Origin: Flavobacteriaceae bacterium
GTDB lineage: Bacteria; Bacteroidota; Bacteroidia; Flavobacteriales; Flavobacteriaceae
Direction: 5' to 3'
Assembly (NCBI GenBank): GCA_947483075.1
Contig: CANKLE010000001.1
Location: 124,001-188,000, forward strand
Length of the DNA: 64,000 nt
Under the pieces are notes generated by a model that was not told where the DNA came from, did no database searches, and saw only the letters and a program-made list of their open reading frames with translations. Positions 50,684-58,785 of this stretch are shown piece after piece (within the stretch, counting starts at the first letter, position 1; every line of letters starts with the position of its first letter). The position numbers were made by a program, and so were the translations under genes.

Positions 50684-51772
50684 TTAGGAAGAAAAATAGT
50701 GTGCCAACACTTTTTGAGCGGCTTCAAAGGGGGAAATCTCATTTTGAATGACCGCTTTTTTGTAGGTTTCTACCAAAGCTGTTCGTTCCGGATTACTAAA
50801 AAAGTGGAGGTTGAGCTGCTCGTGTATGGTTTCCATCATCCAATACTGATTTTGTTCGCTGCGCTTGGCCTCAAAATACCCACTGCTTTTCATTTCGGTG
50901 ATATAAGCGGCAATGAGTTGTTCTACTTCGGGAACTCCGTCTAGTGTTAGGGAGCTGCAGCAGAGTGCTTTGGGTTGCCATCCCGATGATTTTACTGGAA
51001 ATAAATGCAACGCACGAGCAAATTCGGCACGAGCCAATTGCGCTTTTTTCAAGTTGTCGCCGTCGGCTTTGTTGATCACAATCGCATCGGCCATTTCCAT
51101 AATGCCGCGTTTGATTCCTTGCAATTCATCACCGGCCCCAGCTATTTTAAGTAGTAAGAAAAAATCCACTAGGCTATGAACGGCTGTTTCGCTTTGTCCA
51201 ACGCCCACGGTTTCAATGAGAATAGTATCAAATCCGCTGGCTTCGCACAACAAGATTGTTTCCCTTGTTTTACGGGCCACACCTCCCAATGTAGTTCCTG
51301 CTGCAGAAGGCCGAATATATGCCATGGGGTTTTTGACCAATTCTTCCATGCGGGTTTTATCGCCCAATATACTTCCGTTTGACAGTGAGCTGCTGGGATC
51401 AACCGCCAAGACAGCTACTTTCTTCCCTTGGTTTGTTAGGTAATTGCCAAAGGCTTCTATAAAGGTGCTTTTGCCCACACCGGGCACGCCGGTAATGCCT
51501 ATTCGAATCGATTTGTTGGCATGCGGCAAACAACTCGCAATGAGCGCCGCAGCCCGAGCTTGGTGTTTTACCTGCGTACTTTCAATTAGGGTGATGCCTT
51601 GGCTTAATGCAGTAATATTTCCAGCCAACAGTTGTTTGCTGAGTAACACCTCATCTGCCAATTTGTTTCGTAAAACTTGAACTTGTGCGGCCGCTTTTGC
51701 ATTGATCGAAGCAGGCATGAGTACGCCTTCTTTTTCTGATAAAGCCGATGCATTTTTTTTAGATAAAGCCAT
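50684..51772 (-). CDS. meaB: Methylmalonyl-CoA mutase-associated GTPase MeaB
   Basis: 362 residues, ArgK/MeaB G3E-family P-loop GTPase that guards methylmalonyl-CoA mutase and gates cofactor loading. Walker A GVPGVGKSTF, LAVDPSSSLSNGSILGDKTRM, ETVGVGQSETAV, NKADGDN (guanine base). An N-terminal helical arm (1-70) and C-terminal dimerisation arm are present. The mutase itself is not in the window; a cobalamin adenosyltransferase is at 57286. Divergent from the FAD oxidase gene with overlapping promoters. Confidence 0.95.
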   Translation of the reverse strand: MALSKKNASALSEKEGVLMPASINAKAAAQVQVLRNKLADEVLLSKQLLAGNITALSQGITLIESTQVKHQARAAALIASCLPHANKSIRIGITGVPGVGKSTFIEAFGNYLTNQGKKVAVLAVDPSSSLSNGSILGDKTRMEELVKNPMAYIRPSAAGTTLGGVARKTRETILLCEASGFDTILIETVGVGQSETAVHSLVDFFLLLKIAGAGDELQGIKRGIMEMADAIVINKADGDNLKKAQLARAEFARALHLFPVKSSGWQPKALCCSSLTLDGVPEVEQLIAAYITEMKSSGYFEAKRSEQNQYWMMETIHEQLNLHFFSNPERTALVETYKKAVIQNEISPFEAAQKVLAHYFSS

Positions 51773-51783
51773 GAATTACGCAA

Positions 51784-51810
51784 TTGGTCGTGTAAAAATA
51801 CATAAATTTG
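51784..51810. promoter_or_regulatory. Divergent promoters of meaB and the FAD oxidase gene
   Basis: Rightward: TTG (51784-51786), 16-nt spacer, TAAATTTG (51803-51810), ATG 18 nt on. Leftward: TATTTTTA on the minus strand at 51800-51793, 21 nt before meaB, no clear -33. The two -7 elements are 2 nt apart, so the polymerases should exclude each other. Confidence 0.55.
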
Positions 51811-51828
51811 GGACACTAAATATTCACC

Positions 51829-53232
51829 ATGATTGCTATTTCTCCTCAACTGATTGATCAGCTAATACAAATTCTGGGCGCAGACTACGTCTTTCAAGAT
51901 GAGTCTACACGCCGCCAATACGGTCACGACGAAACCGAAGATTATGTGTTTCCTCCTGCCGTCTTGGTGAAACCCGGTACAGCAAAAGAAATTGCACAAA
52001 TCATGCAATTGGCCAATCAACAGTATATACCCGTTACCCCCATAGGAGCCCAAACCGGTCTAAGCGGTGGCGCCTTGTGTGTGCAACAAGGCATTGGCTT
52101 ATCGATGGAGCGGTTTTCTAAAATTGTAGAAATTGACGAAAATAATTTACAAGTTACAGTAGAGCCCGCTGTAATTACACAGGTTTTACGGGAAGCCGTT
52201 GCCGAAAAAGGACTATTTTATCCGCCCGATCCAAGCAGTCAAGGCAGTTGTTGGATAGGCGGAAATGTAGCCGAAAATGCCGGTGGTGCCCGTGCGGTTA
52301 AGTACGGAGTGACCAAAGATTATGTGCTCAATTTAGAAGTGGTATTGCCTTCGGGTGAGATCATTTGGACTGGCGCTAATACGCTCAAGAATTCTACCGG
52401 ATACAACCTTACCCAATTGCTTGTTGGCAGTGAAGGAACCTTGGGTATCATCACCAAAATTGTGTTGAAATTACTCCCCAAAAACAGCCATACGGTGTTG
52501 ATGCTCGTGCCTTTTTATAAAGCCAATCAAGCTTGCGAAGCGGTTTCAGCAATCTTTAGAGCGGGCGTAGTGCCCAGTGCTTTAGAGTTCATGGAACGCG
52601 ATGCCATTGACTGGACGCTTAAATTTGTAGAGGGCTTGCAAGTAACCGTAAAACCCGAAGTACAAGCGCATTTATTGATTGAAGTCGACGGGAATTATCC
52701 CGATATTTTGTTTCAAGAAGCCGAAAAAATTATGGGAGTAGTTGAGCAATTCGAAATTGACGAAGTACTTTTTGCCGACACCGAAGACCAAAAAAATGCC
52801 TTATGGAAAATGCGTCGATCTGTTGCCGAGGCGGTAAAAGCCAATTCAATTTATAAAGAAGAAGATACGGTGGTGCCGCGTTATGAATTACCCAGATTGT
52901 TAGAAGGTATTAAAACGATTGGTGCCAAATACGGTTTTCAATCGGTGTGTTACGGCCATGCGGGCGATGGAAATTTACACGTAAACATCATCAAAGGCGA
53001 CATGACCGATGCCAATTGGAATACCCAAGTAACCAAAGGCATACGCGAGATTTTTGAATTAACGGTCTCGTTAAAAGGCACCTTGTCGGGTGAACACGGC
53101 ATTGGCTATGTGCAAAAAAACTATATGGACATTGCTTTTTCTAAGGTACAGCTAGAACTGATGAACCAAATCAAGCGAGTGTTTGATCCGAATCGCATTT
53201 TAAATCCCGGTAAAATTTTCCCAGATGAATAA
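51829..53232 (+). CDS. FAD-linked oxidase, GlcD / D-lactate dehydrogenase type
   Basis: 467 residues. PCMH-type FAD domain (VLVKPGTAKEIAQIMQLA, PIGAQTGLSGGALC with the FAD-binding turn, GGNVAENAGGARAVKYG) and the C-terminal oxidase domain with YGHAGDGNLHVNI (metal-binding His) and GEHGIGYVQKNYM. Oxidises a 2-hydroxyacid such as D-lactate, glycolate or 2-hydroxyglutarate; which one cannot be told. The other subunits of glycolate oxidase (GlcE, GlcF) are not adjacent. Terminator follows. Confidence 0.93.
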   Translation: MIAISPQLIDQLIQILGADYVFQDESTRRQYGHDETEDYVFPPAVLVKPGTAKEIAQIMQLANQQYIPVTPIGAQTGLSGGALCVQQGIGLSMERFSKIVEIDENNLQVTVEPAVITQVLREAVAEKGLFYPPDPSSQGSCWIGGNVAENAGGARAVKYGVTKDYVLNLEVVLPSGEIIWTGANTLKNSTGYNLTQLLVGSEGTLGIITKIVLKLLPKNSHTVLMLVPFYKANQACEAVSAIFRAGVVPSALEFMERDAIDWTLKFVEGLQVTVKPEVQAHLLIEVDGNYPDILFQEAEKIMGVVEQFEIDEVLFADTEDQKNALWKMRRSVAEAVKANSIYKEEDTVVPRYELPRLLEGIKTIGAKYGFQSVCYGHAGDGNLHVNIIKGDMTDANWNTQVTKGIREIFELTVSLKGTLSGEHGIGYVQKNYMDIAFSKVQLELMNQIKRVFDPNRILNPGKIFPDE

Positions 53233-53234
53233 AA

Positions 53235-53258
53235 AAAATCCCGCGCAATCGGGATTTT
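53235..53258. terminator. Rho-independent terminator
   Basis: AAAATCCCG (53235-53243) pairs with CGGGATTTT (53250-53258), loop 6 nt, A run on the left (53231-53238). Serves the FAD oxidase gene; on the minus strand also the small gene ending at 53263. Confidence 0.8.
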
Positions 53259-53262
53259 ATCG

Positions 53263-53373
53263 TTAATCCCTTTTGGGATTTTGCTTTTTATTGCGCTTGT
53301 CTTCTTTTTTCTCTTTTGCGGTTTTTAGCGGTTCTTTCTTCGCCGATTTCTGCACATCTTTACCTTTTGCCAT
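53263..53373 (-). CDS. Small lysine-rich protein, 36 residues
   Basis: A short frame, ATG at 53373, TAA at 53265-53263, coding MAKGKDVQKSAKKEPLKTAK and ending in RNKKQNPKRD. About 40 percent Lys, no hydrophobic part. A TATCTTTA -7-like element (53406-53399 minus) lies 25 nt before it and a terminator follows, so it looks like a complete gene. I recall similar short Lys-rich proteins beginning MAKGKD in other Bacteroidota. It may bind RNA or DNA. Confidence 0.6.
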   Translation of the reverse strand: MAKGKDVQKSAKKEPLKTAKEKKEDKRNKKQNPKRD

Positions 53374-53432
53374 CAGTGTTACTATTTAAAGTTCCAAGTA
53401 AAGATAGGCTTTTCGTAGTTATCGAATGGCAT

Positions 53433-53462
53433 AAAAAATCCCCAACTATTTGCTGGGGATTT
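53433..53462 (-). terminator. Rho-independent terminator after secA
   Basis: Minus strand: AAATCCCCA (53462-53454) pairs with TGGGGATTT (53444-53436), loop 9 nt, followed by a T run (53438-53433 on the plus strand are A). 22 nt after the secA stop. Confidence 0.85.
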
Positions 53463-53484
53463 GATTAGCTAGAAATGAAGTAAT

Positions 53485-56400
53485 TTATTCTTGTACAATT
53501 ACCCATTCGCCCGAAGTCAATAAGCTTTCGGCTTTTTTGAATTTCATGGTTTCGGTTTTTCCGCTCATTACGTGTTTTACCGTCACATTGTCATTTCGAT
53601 TAATTTTCGGTTGATCGCGAACAATGGTTTCGGTTACTTGACGCGCTTGTGTTTGTCCGGCTTCTCTGTTTTGTTCGGCCAATGTATCGCTGTTGGGCAC
53701 TTCGTCTTTCGAGGTTTTGTAGTTTTCCTTCACCTTCACTTTTTTGGCTTCTTGCACTGGAGTTGCCGTTTGTTGGGGCAAATCGCCTTTAAACAAGAAC
53801 GAAATCACTTCTTTGTTTACGCCATCGAGCATGCTGCTAAACAAGTTGTAGGCTTCAAATTTGTAGATCAGCAAAGGATCTTTTTGTTCGTGCACCGCCA
53901 ACTGAACCGATTGTTTCAATTCGTCCATTTTGCGCAAGTGTTTTTTCCAAGCTTCGTCCACAATGGCCAAGGTGATGTTCTTTTCAAAATCGGCCACCAA
54001 TTGTACACCGCCCGTTTCGTAGGCTTTTTTCAAATCAGTTACCACGTTCAAGGATTTGATACCATCGGTAAAAGGCACTACTATTCGTTCAAACTGATTG
54101 GAAACATCTTCGTATACGTTTTTAATGATCGGCATGGCCTCGCGTGCCGTGCGTTCTGTTTTTTCTGAATAATAGGCAAAGGCAGCTTTGTATATTTTTC
54201 CCGTAATTTCGGTATCCGTCATGCGCTCAAATTCACTTTCTGAAATCGGAGAAGTAATGGCAAAGTAACGGATCAACTCAAACTCAAAGTTTTTAAAGTC
54301 ATTGCTGTTTTTGTTGTGACTCACAATGTTCTCACAGGTGTCGTACAACATGTTGGCGATATCCACTTTTAGGCGCTCTCCGTGCAAAGCATGACGACGT
54401 CTTTTGTAGACCACTTCTCGTTGCGCATTCATGACGTCATCGTATTCTAATAAACGTTTACGTACCCCAAAGTTGTTTTCTTCTACTTTTTTCTGTGCGC
54501 GTTCAATAGATTTGGTCATCATTGAATGCTGAATCACTTCGCCTTCTTTGAGTCCCATACGGTCCATGATTTTGGCCACACGCTCGGATCCAAACAAACG
54601 CATCAAGTTGTCTTCGAGCGACACATAAAATTGCGAACTACCCACATCTCCTTGACGACCGGCACGTCCACGCAATTGGCGATCTACACGTCGAGAATCG
54701 TGGCGTTCGGTTCCGATAATGGCCAAACCTCCGGCTGCTTTTACTTCGGGTGATAATTTAATATCCGTTCCACGACCAGCCATGTTGGTGGCAATCGTAA
54801 CCACTCCAGATTTTCCTGCTTCTTCTACGATTTGCGCTTCTTGTTTGTGCATTTTGGCATTCAACACATTGTGCGGAATGTTACGCATTTTGAGCATACG
54901 GCTCAATAATTCAGAAATTTCTACCGAGGTAGTTCCAATCAAAACCGGACGGCCTGCTTGCGATAGTTCGGTTACGTCTTCGATTACTGCATTAAATTTT
55001 TCTCGAGTAGTTTTATAAATTAAGTCTTCTTTGTCTTTACGCGACATCGCACGATTGGTCGGAATCTCGACTACGTCCAATTTGTAGATTTCCCAAAGTT
55101 CACCAGCTTCGGTTACCGCAGTACCCGTCATACCCGCCAATTTGCTGTACATTCTAAAGTAGTTTTGCAGTGTTACAGTCGCAAAGGTTTGGGTAGCCGC
55201 CTCAATTTTCACGTTTTCTTTGGCCTCAATCGCTTGGTGTAATCCGTCCGAATAACGACGACCGTCCATGATACGACCGGTTTGCTCGTCTACGATGAGG
55301 ATTTTATTGTCCATGATTACGTATTCCACATCTTTTTCAAAAAGGGCATACGCTTTAAGCAATTGGGTTAGGGTATGAATGCGCTCGCTTTTGATGGAGA
55401 AATCTTGAAACAATTTCTCTTTTTCTTCGGCCTCGGCGTCTTTGTCCAAGTTCATTTTTTCGATGCGGGCAATTTCGGTACCAATGTCTGGTAACACAAA
55501 GAAACTGCCATCCGTATCGGTAGACAAGAATTTGATTCCGTTGTCGGTCAATTCAACTTGGTTGTTTTTTTCTTCAATTACAAAATACAAGGCTTCGTCA
55601 ACAATATGCATTTCACGATTGTTGTCCTGCATGTATTGGTTTTCGGTTTTTTGAAGCAATTGCTTCATGCCTTCCTCACTCAAGAATTTGATGAGCGCTT
55701 TGTTTTTGGGTAAACTTCTAAACGCACGCAACAAATTGAATCCACCGTCTTTGGTGTTTCCTTCTTTGATTAAACGCTTGGCTTCGGTTAGAAATCCGTT
55801 GCTCAATTGGCGTTGTAAGCTTACTAAGTTTTCAATTTTTGGTTTCAATTCATTAAACTCATGACGGTCACCTTGCGGCACTGGTCCTGAGATAATCAAA
55901 GGGGTACGGGCATCGTCAATCAATACCGAATCGACCTCGTCCACAATCGCAAAATTGTGTTTGCGTTGCACCAAATCTTCGGGCGAATGTGCCATATTGT
56001 CTCTCAGGTAATCAAAGCCAAATTCGTTGTTGGTTCCGTAGGTAATGTCGGCATCATAGGCTTTTTTACGGCCTTCAGAATTGGGTTGGTGGTTATCAAT
56101 ACAATCTACAATCAATCCATGAAATTCAAAAAGCGGGGCTTTCCAAGTGCTATCCCGTTTGGCCAAGTAGTCATTTACCGTTACCAAATGCACGCCGTTT
56201 CCGGTGAGCGCATTCAGATATAAAGGTAATGTGGCCACCAAGGTTTTTCCTTCACCCGTTTGCATTTCAGAGATTTTCCCCGAATGCAATACCATTCCAC
56301 CAATGAGTTGTACATCATAATGCACCATGTCCCAAGTGATCTCTTTTCCGGCTGCATTCCAAGAATTGGCCCAAATGGCTTGGTCCCCGTTGAGCGTAAT

Positions 56401-56838
56401 ATAGGTTTTGGTTGCCGAAAGTTCACGGTCTTTGGCAGTAGCGGTTACGGTAAGGGATGTGTTTTCTTTGAAACGACGAGCGGTTTCTTTTACCACAGCA
56501 AAGGCTTCAGGTAAGATGTCATTCAATACCTTCTCGGAGATTTCGTAAGCCTCTTTTTCTAACGCATCAATACCAGCATAAATGTCTTCGCGTTGGTCTA
56601 TGTCAACCACAGTTTCGGCCTCTTCTTTTAAGGCTGAAATTTTGGCGTCTTTGTCGGCGCGAGCGGCTTGGATTTTGGCTTTGAATTCGGCAGTCTTGGC
56701 TCTTAAATCATCGTGCGAAAGGGCTTGCAAGGCACTTTCGAATGCTTTGGTTTTGCTTAGACTACCTTGTAGTGCTTTTACGTCTTGTTGGGACTTATCT
56801 CCTACAAATAGCTTTAATATGCTGTTAATGAAACTCAT
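53485..56838 (-). CDS. secA: Preprotein translocase ATPase SecA
   Basis: 1117 residues, the long form seen in Bacteroidota, with inserts compared with the 901-residue E. coli protein. Drives protein export through SecYEG. Seen: EMQTGEGKTLVATLP (Walker A), AIVDEVDSVLIDDARTPLIISG (in parts), NMAGRGTDIKL, and GTERHDSRRVDRQLRGRAGR. The C-terminal zinc finger (CxCxSGxxxxCH) is missing; the tail is a basic linker ending in SLLTSGEWVIVQE. Its -7-like TAAATTTG (56880-56873 minus) adjoins the terminator of the upstream gene. Confidence 0.97.
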   Translation of the reverse strand: MSFINSILKLFVGDKSQQDVKALQGSLSKTKAFESALQALSHDDLRAKTAEFKAKIQAARADKDAKISALKEEAETVVDIDQREDIYAGIDALEKEAYEISEKVLNDILPEAFAVVKETARRFKENTSLTVTATAKDRELSATKTYITLNGDQAIWANSWNAAGKEITWDMVHYDVQLIGGMVLHSGKISEMQTGEGKTLVATLPLYLNALTGNGVHLVTVNDYLAKRDSTWKAPLFEFHGLIVDCIDNHQPNSEGRKKAYDADITYGTNNEFGFDYLRDNMAHSPEDLVQRKHNFAIVDEVDSVLIDDARTPLIISGPVPQGDRHEFNELKPKIENLVSLQRQLSNGFLTEAKRLIKEGNTKDGGFNLLRAFRSLPKNKALIKFLSEEGMKQLLQKTENQYMQDNNREMHIVDEALYFVIEEKNNQVELTDNGIKFLSTDTDGSFFVLPDIGTEIARIEKMNLDKDAEAEEKEKLFQDFSIKSERIHTLTQLLKAYALFEKDVEYVIMDNKILIVDEQTGRIMDGRRYSDGLHQAIEAKENVKIEAATQTFATVTLQNYFRMYSKLAGMTGTAVTEAGELWEIYKLDVVEIPTNRAMSRKDKEDLIYKTTREKFNAVIEDVTELSQAGRPVLIGTTSVEISELLSRMLKMRNIPHNVLNAKMHKQEAQIVEEAGKSGVVTIATNMAGRGTDIKLSPEVKAAGGLAIIGTERHDSRRVDRQLRGRAGRQGDVGSSQFYVSLEDNLMRLFGSERVAKIMDRMGLKEGEVIQHSMMTKSIERAQKKVEENNFGVRKRLLEYDDVMNAQREVVYKRRRHALHGERLKVDIANMLYDTCENIVSHNKNSNDFKNFEFELIRYFAITSPISESEFERMTDTEITGKIYKAAFAYYSEKTERTAREAMPIIKNVYEDVSNQFERIVVPFTDGIKSLNVVTDLKKAYETGGVQLVADFEKNITLAIVDEAWKKHLRKMDELKQSVQLAVHEQKDPLLIYKFEAYNLFSSMLDGVNKEVISFLFKGDLPQQTATPVQEAKKVKVKENYKTSKDEVPNSDTLAEQNREAGQTQARQVTETIVRDQPKINRNDNVTVKHVMSGKTETMKFKKAESLLTSGEWVIVQE

Positions 56839-56883
56839 AATAGGGTTTGTAATTTCGTCGTTTTTAAGTGGGCAAATTTAGGC

Positions 56884-56910
56884 AAAAAAAAAGCCTCACA
56901 GGAGACTTTT
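56884..56910 (-). terminator. Terminator after the DUF2795 gene
   Basis: Minus strand: AAAAGTCTC (56910-56902) pairs with GAGGCTTTT (56897-56889) with one mismatch, 4-nt loop, then a T run. Stops readthrough from DUF2795 into secA. Confidence 0.7.
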
Positions 56911-56932
56911 CAATTGTTTTTAACTAATTTTT

Positions 56933-57154
56933 TTAATATTCATCCTCGTTCCAAAGATAATCTTCGTCGGTTGGATAATCGGGCCAAATTTCTTCCATAG
57001 ATTCGTAGATTTCTCCCTCATCTTCAATAGATTGTAAGTTTTCAACTACTTCTAATGGAGCTCCTGCTCGTATAGCGTAATCAATCAATTCATCTTTGGT
57101 AGCTGGCCATGGGGCGTCGCTTAAATAGGAGGCTAGTTCTAATGTCCAATACAT
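56933..57154 (-). CDS. DUF2795 domain protein
   Basis: 73 residues. The N-terminal 50 match DUF2795 (WTLELASYLSDAPWPATKDELIDYA and APLEVVENLQSI), a small helical domain; the tail is acidic and aromatic (EEIWPDYPTDEDYLWNEDEY). Function unknown. Own promoter (57178-57207) and terminator mark it as a single-gene transcript. Confidence 0.88.
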   Translation of the reverse strand: MYWTLELASYLSDAPWPATKDELIDYAIRAGAPLEVVENLQSIEDEGEIYESMEEIWPDYPTDEDYLWNEDEY

Positions 57155-57177
57155 CTTCTTTCTTGTTTTATTTTATG

Positions 57178-57207
57178 CAAAAATAAATTTTTTACTTAAA
57201 AAGTCAA
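57178..57207 (-). promoter_or_regulatory. Promoter of the DUF2795 gene
   Basis: Minus strand: TTG (57207-57205), 19-nt spacer, TATTTTTG (57185-57178), a perfect match to the Bacteroidota consensus, 23 nt before the ATG. Confidence 0.75.
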
Positions 57208-57285
57208 GTAAATGTTGATTTTTTTTTCAAACTGTTAATAATGTGAGAGTTAGAGTCCTAAATTGCAGTCAATATTGAGGCCTTT

Positions 57286-57855
57286 TTACTTTCTTGGGAT
57301 CCATTTTATTTCAGTTGCACCCAATTCAGCCGATAAGGCACGGGCCAACATAAAAAGGTAATCCGACAAGCGATTTAAATAGGCGAGCGCCAGCGGATTT
57401 ATAGCTTCCAATTGGTTTAAATGCACGGCCAAACGTTCGGCTCTGCGGCAAATGCATCGCGCAATGTGGCAATGAGAAACGGTTGGATGTCCGCCAGGCA
57501 ATATAAAATGGGTCATGGGCGCCAATCGGCTTTCCATGCGATCCATTTCGTCTTCAAGAAAGACAATATCGGAGGCAATAATTCCCAGATTTTCCAATCG
57601 ATTGCTGCCATTTTTCAGCAGCTCTTTTTCGGGTGGAGTAGCCAAAATAGCGCCAATGGTAAACAAGCGGTCTTGTATTTCGAGCAAGGTAGTTTGGTGA
57701 TTTTCGTTGATGTCTTGATCACGCAACAAACCCAAATAGGAATTCAATTCATCTACTGTGCCATAGCTTTCGATGCGAATGTGGTCTTTGTTTACGCGTG
57801 TTCCGCCAAATAAGGCAGTAGTTCCGGCATCGCCAGTTTTAGTATATATTTTCAT
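57286..57855 (-). CDS. Cob(I)alamin adenosyltransferase, PduO type
   Basis: 189 residues, Pfam Cob_adeno_trans type. Makes adenosylcobalamin from cob(I)alamin and ATP. Seen: YTKTGDAGTTALFGGTRVNKD (ATP site, in parts), YGTVDELNSYLGLLRD, FILPGGHPTVSHCHIARCICRRAER with the conserved Arg residues, and LNRLSDYLFMLAR. Supports the use of a B12-dependent mutase whose chaperone MeaB is encoded at 50684. No cobalamin riboswitch visible upstream. Confidence 0.95.
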   Translation of the reverse strand: MKIYTKTGDAGTTALFGGTRVNKDHIRIESYGTVDELNSYLGLLRDQDINENHQTTLLEIQDRLFTIGAILATPPEKELLKNGSNRLENLGIIASDIVFLEDEMDRMESRLAPMTHFILPGGHPTVSHCHIARCICRRAERLAVHLNQLEAINPLALAYLNRLSDYLFMLARALSAELGATEIKWIPRK

Positions 57856-58026
57856 GATAATTAAAAATTTATAATTAAAAATTAATAATGGTGGGCTGCT
57901 GAACGAATGAATGAATTGCTCGAAATTTTATATGTAATGGATGTTTAAAAATAAAAAAAACAAAAAGCTGCTCACACTTCGCATTCATTATTCTAAAAAC
58001 AATTATTAATTATACATTTTTAATTA
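57856..58026. repeat. AT-rich intergenic region with direct and inverted TAATTAAAAATT repeats
   Basis: The 171 bp between two leftward genes hold TAATTAAAAATT twice (57858-57869 and 57872-57883) and, at the other end (57997-58033), an imperfect reverse-complement copy containing CATTTTTAATTATTAATTA. The middle is unique. No gene is seen. The 5' leader and promoter of the adenosyltransferase must lie here. Confidence 0.5.
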
Positions 58027-58716
58027 TTAATTAGTCTTCGTGTCGCTTTCAACCATTCCATCCCGCAATCGAATCACCCGGTGGGCATAGGCGGCGATTT
58101 CTTCTTCGTGCGTCACCAAAATTACGGTATTGCCTTGGGCGTGAATGTCGCCAAACAACTTCATGATTTCTACCGAGGTTTTACTGTCTAGATTTCCGGT
58201 CGGTTCATCGGCCAAAATGATGGAAGGCGAGTTCACCAAAGCTCTTGCGATCGCAACCCGTTGCCGCTGTCCGCCCGATAATTGGTTGGGTTGGTGATCC
58301 ATTCGGTCGGCTAAATTTACTTGCGTCAATACCTCGGTGGCGCGTTTGTTGCGTTCTGATTTGGGAAAGCCCGCATACACCATCGGGAGTGCTACATTGT
58401 CGAGCGCAGTAGTTCGGGGAAGCAAATTAAAGGTTTGGAATACAAAGCCAATTTCTTTGTTGCGAATTTCGGCCAATTCGTCGTCGTGCATTTGGCTTAC
58501 GTCTTTTCCGTTCAAAATATAAGTACCCGAAGTAGGCGTGTCCAAACAACCCAATAAATTCATCAAGGTAGATTTTCCCGATCCCGAAGGTCCCATCAAG
58601 GCCACATATTCGCCTTTATTTATTTCTAAATCAATGCCTTTTAAAACATAGACAATTTCATTTCCCAGTACAAAATCTCGGGTAATGTTGCTGATTTGAA
58701 TAAGCGGATTGGCCAT
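58027..58716 (-). CDS. ABC transporter ATP-binding protein (LolD/MacB family)
   Basis: 229 residues. Walker [16 protein letters not shown], signature [15 protein letters not shown], Walker [13 protein letters not shown], His switch LVTHEEEIA. The [13 protein letters not shown] and [10 protein letters not shown] segments place it in the LolD/MacB (MJ0796) group, which powers lipoprotein release or macrolide/peptide efflux with a FtsX-like permease. The permease is not adjacent, so the complex cannot be named. Confidence 0.92.
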   Translation of the reverse strand: MANPLIQISNITRDFVLGNEIVYVLKGIDLEINKGEYVALMGPSGSGKSTLMNLLGCLDTPTSGTYILNGKDVSQMHDDELAEIRNKEIGFVFQTFNLLPRTTALDNVALPMVYAGFPKSERNKRATEVLTQVNLADRMDHQPNQLSGGQRQRVAIARALVNSPSIILADEPTGNLDSKTSVEIMKLFGDIHAQGNTVILVTHEEEIAAYAHRVIRLRDGMVESDTKTN

Positions 58717-58785
58717 AAAATTAGGTTGATTTACTGTGTTATTTTGGACGCCTAAAATACAAAAGTGTTTCTATTTTTTGGCTAA

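Noticed and set aside
53485..53560. SecA lacking the C-terminal zinc finger as a truncation
   Set aside because: The gene ends normally with a basic tail and a terminator; SecA proteins of this group commonly lack the finger.
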